Part shown: in pieces, positions 60,386 through 64,000 of the stretch
Layout: each line of letters starts with the position of its first letter
Numbering within the stretch: position 1 is the first letter of the stretch
Origin: CAYUFB01 sp964444125
GTDB lineage: Bacteria > Patescibacteriota > Dojkabacteria > B142 > JAFGMG01
Assembly (NCBI GenBank): GCA_964444125.1
Contig: CAYUFB010000002.1
Coordinates: 9,869 to 73,868, forward strand
DNA: 64,000 nt
Direction of reading: 5' to 3'
Made by a program: the position numbers and the translations under genes
Notes under the pieces: model-generated
Told to the model about the DNA's origin: nothing
Databases searched by the model: none
What the model saw: only the letters and a program-made list of their open reading frames with translations

Positions 60386-60937
60386 ATGAAAAAGTACCTT
60401 ACAAAAGGAGCTTTGGTGTTAGTAGTTTCGTATTCGTTCGCTAATGTGGCATATGCACAAAGTCTTCTACCTGCATTTATGGATGAGTTTTTAAATGATT
60501 GGAATAATACAAATTCTGTCGATAAGATTAGTGGATTTATCAGGCTTGCTTTGACACTTGCATTTGGTGTTGTAATCCTTGCTGCTGTAGCATATTCTAT
60601 TATGGCTGCTATCAAATACATCAAGAGTCAAGGAGATGCTGGTCAAGTGGAAGAAGCGAACAAAGCTATCAAAGCAATATTTCAAGGAGTTGTAGCTATG
60701 TTTGTAGGTATTATTGGGGTTGTTTTGGTATTCTTCATATTCAATGTCGCTCTTCCAGATCCAAGTATACCTTCTATTTGTGTGAAATGTCCAGAAAGTA
60801 ATACTTGTAGGGTTTGTAGTGAAGGTAAACAAGAAAAGGGTGGAACGGATTATGTTTTGTCGGGTAATCCAAAATCGCCAGCAACAGAAGATGAGTGTAA
60901 TCCAAAAACAGATACTATAGATTGTGAAGATTATTAA
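60386..60937 (+). CDS. VirB2-like protein with C-terminal cysteine cluster
   Basis: A 183-residue protein with signal peptide (to AYAQ), two membrane helices (about 50-72 and 95-118) separated by YIKSQGDAGQVEEANKAIK, and a C-terminal tail of seven cysteines (ICVKCPES, NTCRVCSEG, ECNPK, DCEDY). The SQGDA loop is like the AAGDPEK loop of the neighbours. It starts 52 bases after the previous gene and is in the same operon by direction and spacing. Confidence 0.72.
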   Translation: MKKYLTKGALVLVVSYSFANVAYAQSLLPAFMDEFLNDWNNTNSVDKISGFIRLALTLAFGVVILAAVAYSIMAAIKYIKSQGDAGQVEEANKAIKAIFQGVVAMFVGIIGVVLVFFIFNVALPDPSIPSICVKCPESNTCRVCSEGKQEKGGTDYVLSGNPKSPATEDECNPKTDTIDCEDY

Positions 60938-60967
60938 TTGTTTTGCTGGGTTAATTAAAGATAATAG

Positions 60968-62011
60968 GTGAAAGCAATTTTATCGGTTCGTTTTATAATC
61001 ATATTTTTGTTAATTGCCTTCTTGCTGGTAGGTTCGGTTTTTGCTCAATTTGGCTCTGGCGATGAACCTGCCAGGCTTCGTGACCTTGAGCCTCTTTTGG
61101 TGCAACTGATTTATGTGATATGGGCACTTGGTGGGATAATATTTACAGCTGCGTTGATGTTTATAGGGTTTCTCTACATGACAAGTGCTGGAGATCCTCA
61201 AAAACAAGAGGCTTTGAAGAAACGCGCGACAAATTGGCTTTTTGGACTGATTCTGTTTTTCGCGGGATACCCATTGGTGTTGACTGCGTACAATGTTTTA
61301 GATATAGGTCAATCAAATCCGGATTGTTATAAATCAGTTTCAACTCCTGGGTTTCATTTTTTCTTCCCCGATGTATGTACTGATCCACTAGAGGGAACAG
61401 AGTTTCTTGTTGGTCAAACGGTTCAGAAAGCAAATTTAACTGAAGAAGAATTTATACAGAAACTTATAGATGGAAAAAGATGTGTCTTAAATGATAAATA
61501 TGCTCCCGTAGAAAGCTATATATTTTCAAAAGATGATTATAAATTGTATAAGTACAAAATGGAAAGCAATGGGAATTGCTTGAAATATGATATTGTAGTA
61601 CGTAATTCAGTAGATATGAGGAATAGAGAGTATTTATATGTTTTCAGAGATGGTAAAATATTTGAGGAAGATGGGACATTCTATGTTTACGGAGGCAACT
61701 GTAGTAATGATGGTATAAAAAACACGGGCAGGCAAGATATGTGTTGTTTGGGTGATCAGGGAAAACATTTCGTTGTTCCTTCCAGGACAGCTTCTGAAAA
61801 TGATGAGCAGGGAGGATCCAAACGTCAGTATGTCAGAATGCTTGATGGGACAATAACATATTTTTGGTATGATGCAAAAGGAAATGATATTGGTGCGTGT
61901 GATTGTGAAAGGGATGGAAATACAACTGGGAGTGGTACTACTTGTAAATCTTTTTCAGGTGTAAGAGTATCTTTAGATTTATCTAATATCAGTGGGGTCC
62001 AAGTCCCATAG
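60968..62011 (+). CDS. VirB2-like protein with large C-terminal cysteine-rich domain
   Basis: A 347-residue protein with signal peptide (to VFAQ), two membrane helices (about 47-72 and 89-108) around MTSAGDPQKQEALKKRA, and a C-terminal extracytoplasmic domain of about 230 residues with about eleven cysteines. The start is GTG 60968. The loop matches that of the 58628 protein, so this is the same membrane module carrying a different cargo domain. It is the last of the run. Confidence 0.75.
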   Translation: MKAILSVRFIIIFLLIAFLLVGSVFAQFGSGDEPARLRDLEPLLVQLIYVIWALGGIIFTAALMFIGFLYMTSAGDPQKQEALKKRATNWLFGLILFFAGYPLVLTAYNVLDIGQSNPDCYKSVSTPGFHFFFPDVCTDPLEGTEFLVGQTVQKANLTEEEFIQKLIDGKRCVLNDKYAPVESYIFSKDDYKLYKYKMESNGNCLKYDIVVRNSVDMRNREYLYVFRDGKIFEEDGTFYVYGGNCSNDGIKNTGRQDMCCLGDQGKHFVVPSRTASENDEQGGSKRQYVRMLDGTITYFWYDAKGNDIGACDCERDGNTTGSGTTCKSFSGVRVSLDLSNISGVQVP

Positions 62012-62034
62012 TATCGTATATATGATTAAACATT

Positions 62035-63156
62035 ATGCTCAAACTACTACACATCTCAGACATACATCTTGAAGCGAAGTTTGGTTTCCTTGGTGACAAA
62101 GCTAGTCAGGCAAGGGGTGCAATAGTGAAAGCTTTTGAGAGATCTATTGATGAAGCAATTTCTAATAATGTACATTTTCTGATAATTTCTGGAGATCTAT
62201 TTGACACTCCGTATCCATCTCAGACAGCAATCGATATTGTCAAAAAAGGTATCAAGAAACTTGAAGAGAAGGGCATTTATACAGTAATTATCCCAGGCAA
62301 TCATGATTATCTTGCAGCAGGATCTGTATATTTATCTCCTGAATTTTCAGAGGGATTGAATAAATTGATATTGTTTAACAATCCGAAAGAAATTAGAAGA
62401 GATATCGTAGATTTAAATTTAAGTCTATATGCAAAGCCAAACGATACTTCCAAAAGTCTTAAATCTCCTATTGTATCAAATGATGAAGTAGAGCAGAGTA
62501 AGAATGAATTTGATGCCCAATACAAAATTTGCATTGCGCATGGATCTTATGAAATGGGAAATGGAGAGATGAATTATCCTATAAAGAAAGAAGATATTGC
62601 AAATTCAAAGTTTGACTATATAGCACTTGGTGATTGGCATGGGACTAAGGATGTAAGCCATCAAGATCACAAAGCTTTTTATCCTGGATCACTTGAGCCA
62701 CTTGCCATAGATCAAAAATCGAGCGGTAAAGCATTATTGGTGACAGTTGAGAAGACAACTACTGTAGAAGAAATACAAATTGGCAAAATTAATTGTGAAA
62801 AACTTGAGATTGACATAACTCAGGCAGAAAATATTATTTCAATAATAGAAAAGAACTTAGATAATTTGATTGACCACAATAAAAATTATATGATCCAGGT
62901 CGATTTGATAGGCGATAGAGATCTTCAGACAAGATTTGAATTCGAAAAAATAATTGAATATTTCGAAGAAAAGTATTTCTTCATTAAATTTAATGATAAG
63001 ACAAAACTGAAATTAACAGATTTGGATCTTGCAAATTATCCTGACTATACAATAATTGGCAAGTTTATTCAGAATTTGCGCAAAAGGGATGATGTAGACT
63101 CTGGTCTAATAGACCAGGCGATTCACAAGGGAGTCAATCTGCTTGATAGAGAGTAG
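62035..63156 (+). CDS. sbcD: SbcD/Mre11-like DNA repair nuclease
   Basis: The nuclease subunit that cleaves hairpins and blocked DNA ends together with SbcC. Metallophosphoesterase motifs run in order: HISDIHLE, SGDLFDTP, PGNHDY, IAHGSY and LGDWHGT. The 373-residue length is typical. It is followed after 45 bases by the SbcC-like ATPase gene, the usual sbcD-sbcC order. Confidence 0.9.
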   Translation: MLKLLHISDIHLEAKFGFLGDKASQARGAIVKAFERSIDEAISNNVHFLIISGDLFDTPYPSQTAIDIVKKGIKKLEEKGIYTVIIPGNHDYLAAGSVYLSPEFSEGLNKLILFNNPKEIRRDIVDLNLSLYAKPNDTSKSLKSPIVSNDEVEQSKNEFDAQYKICIAHGSYEMGNGEMNYPIKKEDIANSKFDYIALGDWHGTKDVSHQDHKAFYPGSLEPLAIDQKSSGKALLVTVEKTTTVEEIQIGKINCEKLEIDITQAENIISIIEKNLDNLIDHNKNYMIQVDLIGDRDLQTRFEFEKIIEYFEEKYFFIKFNDKTKLKLTDLDLANYPDYTIIGKFIQNLRKRDDVDSGLIDQAIHKGVNLLDRE

Positions 63157-63189
63157 TTTCCCTTGCTACTAAATAAATCTCCAATTTGC

Positions 63190-63195
63190 TAAAAT
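63190..63195 (+). promoter_or_regulatory. Extended -10 of a leaderless sbcC promoter
   Basis: TG-C-TAAAAT ends six bases before ATG 63202, the same arrangement as at 9680. Confidence 0.5.
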
Positions 63196-63201
63196 GAATC
63201 C

Positions 63202-64000
63202 ATGAATATATCTGCCATAAGAATAAAGAACTTTAAGAAATTTGATTCAAGACAATTTGAATTCAAAAATGGCATAAATGTAATAGTAGGCGAAAACGAA
63301 GCAGGCAAAACCTCATTGATGGATGCAATAATCTCTGCTTTATACATTGATCCAACGACTAGATCTCGTACATTGTTAGATACGTTACTCCCGTGGAGGG
63401 GTACTAAGAATATGGTTTTAGAGCTAGATATCGAAAATGGTGATAAGAAATATAGACTAACGAAAGATTTCGAGAAAAAGCTAGCAGTTTTTGAGAATCT
63501 GCTCACCCATAAAAGGCTAGATAGCGAAGAACTGATTAGAAAAGCTATCAACAATCTTCTAAATATCCCGACAATTGGAATATACAAATCAACCGCACTG
63601 ATAAAACAAGCGGAACTTGCAAGGATAGAAAATTCCACAGATATGATGAATGCAGTACAAGAGAGTTTGACAGGTACAATGCCAGGTAGAAATGCCAAAT
63701 CAGTACTTGAGGAAGTAAAAAAAGAAATGCAATCTATGACAGTTGGGTTAAATAGGCCCGCGAAAAATCCAGGCAGAATCAAGGTGCTACAAGATCAGTA
63801 TCAAAAACTGACTAGTGATTATCAAGAAATGAAAAGTGCATACGAAAAAACGGTCGAAGCTAGAAAGACTGGCAAAAAATCCAATGATGAGCTGACAGAA
63901 ATGAACAAAAAAATCGAAATTATTCAGAAGCTCATAGAAAATCATAAGCTTTTTGATGAAGCAAATAGAGAAGTAGAAGAAATTACCCGCAAAATTCAAA
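63202..64000 (+). CDS. sbcC: SbcC/Rad50-like SMC-family ATPase, N-terminal part (3' end outside window)
   Basis: The frame opens at ATG 63202 with MNISAIRIKNFKKFDSRQFE and runs to the window edge, giving 266 residues. Walker A GENEAGKTS (residues 33-41) follows the typical SMC start, and coiled-coil sequence begins near residue 190. This is the ATPase partner of the upstream SbcD. Walker B, the signature motif and the hook lie beyond the window, so RecF- or RecN-like relatives are not strictly excluded. Confidence 0.85.
   Translation, partial: MNISAIRIKNFKKFDSRQFEFKNGINVIVGENEAGKTSLMDAIISALYIDPTTRSRTLLDTLLPWRGTKNMVLELDIENGDKKYRLTKDFEKKLAVFENLLTHKRLDSEELIRKAINNLLNIPTIGIYKSTALIKQAELARIENSTDMMNAVQESLTGTMPGRNAKSVLEEVKKEMQSMTVGLNRPAKNPGRIKVLQDQYQKLTSDYQEMKSAYEKTVEARKTGKKSNDELTEMNKKIEIIQKLIENHKLFDEANREVEEITRKIQ

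Noticed and set aside
63189..63999. Minus-strand frames at 63189-63782 and 63787-63999
   Set aside because: They are shadows of the SbcC-like plus-strand gene, which has a clear Walker A motif and start; the minus translations are Ser/Phe-rich without motifs.
1..64000. Reassigned UGA codon as in Gracilibacteria/SR1
   Set aside because: Several solid genes end in TGA at the expected length (33752, 57449, 31715), and no gene needs TGA read as Gly.
1..64000. Genome-wide UAA/UAG to Gln recoding
   Set aside because: Most genes stop at TAA or TAG at the normal family length, with CAA/CAG used freely for Gln; only two genes hold internal stops.
1..64000. CRISPR array, IS element, prophage or tRNA genes
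   Set aside because: No regularly spaced direct repeats with spacers, no transposase, integrase or phage structural gene, and no tRNA-like T-arm with acceptor stem were found by eye.

Overview
The window is an AT-rich (by eye roughly one third GC), gene-dense bacterial chromosome segment. Features typical of Candidate Phyla Radiation (Patescibacteria) genomes are: divergent single-copy housekeeping genes, short spacers, FemAB-type peptidoglycan ligases, sortases, a MurF with its own membrane domain, a TsaC-TsaE fusion, DegT aminotransferase, and many small VirB2-like membrane proteins. The standard code applies: several genes end in TGA (for example 33752 and 57449). I would guess a Dojkabacteria/Microgenomates-like lineage, but this rests on gene content, not phylogeny.

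Layout. 1-2046: end of dnaA, then dnaN. 2047-7436: a heptad-repeat spacer, FemX-like ligase, phosphoesterase, a hypothetical gene, aminotransferase and SGNH hydrolase. 7451-19624: PcrA-type helicase, secreted transglutaminase, a broken EamA transporter, argS, pyrG, a frameshifted membrane protein and dnaG. 19649-27846: tsaD, an MFS transporter, HIT protein, the TsaC-TsaE fusion, HU, a possible structured RNA, YmdB-like phosphodiesterase, def and comM. 27944-33752: NUDIX, Hsp20 under a CIRCE operator, sortase, two degenerate DHH-like paralogues and an orphan response regulator. 33758-44244: ftsK, GH18, EamA and trmD in one unit; a type IV toxin-antitoxin-like pair; FemAB with murF; and an alpha/beta hydrolase. 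44420-49615: rpsO, ftsQ, ftsA and ftsZ, with a decayed VirB2-like gene inside the division cluster. 49634-54395: hypothetical proteins, a second sortase, rpoD and an AI-2E family permease. 54532-62011: a translationally coupled unit of a small membrane protein, a membrane-anchored tandem AAA+ unfoldase and a run of six secreted, cysteine-bearing VirB2/TrbC-like two-helix proteins. 62035-end: SbcD-like and SbcC-like (partial) genes.

The genes fall into a few working groups: replication (dnaA, dnaN, dnaG, pcrA, sbcCD), t6A tRNA modification and translation (tsaD, tsaC-tsaE, argS, trmD, def, rpsO), wall building and division (femX, femAB, murF, ftsQ, ftsA, ftsZ, ftsK, sortases), and an envelope system of AAA+ plus VirB2-like proteins. 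The last is the best candidate for an undescribed system.

Regulation is unusually legible. Many genes have a -10 hexamer ending 5-6 bases before the start codon, which implies leaderless mRNAs. There are terminator-like hairpins inside the leaders of rpoD and a DHH-like gene, a CIRCE site at hsp20, and palindromes at the rpsO/hydrolase and HU promoters. Three genes carry in-frame stops or homopolymer frameshifts. All three in-frame stops (two TAA, one TAG) are one C-to-T change away from a glutamine codon. At two of them a Gln is directly supported by comparison.
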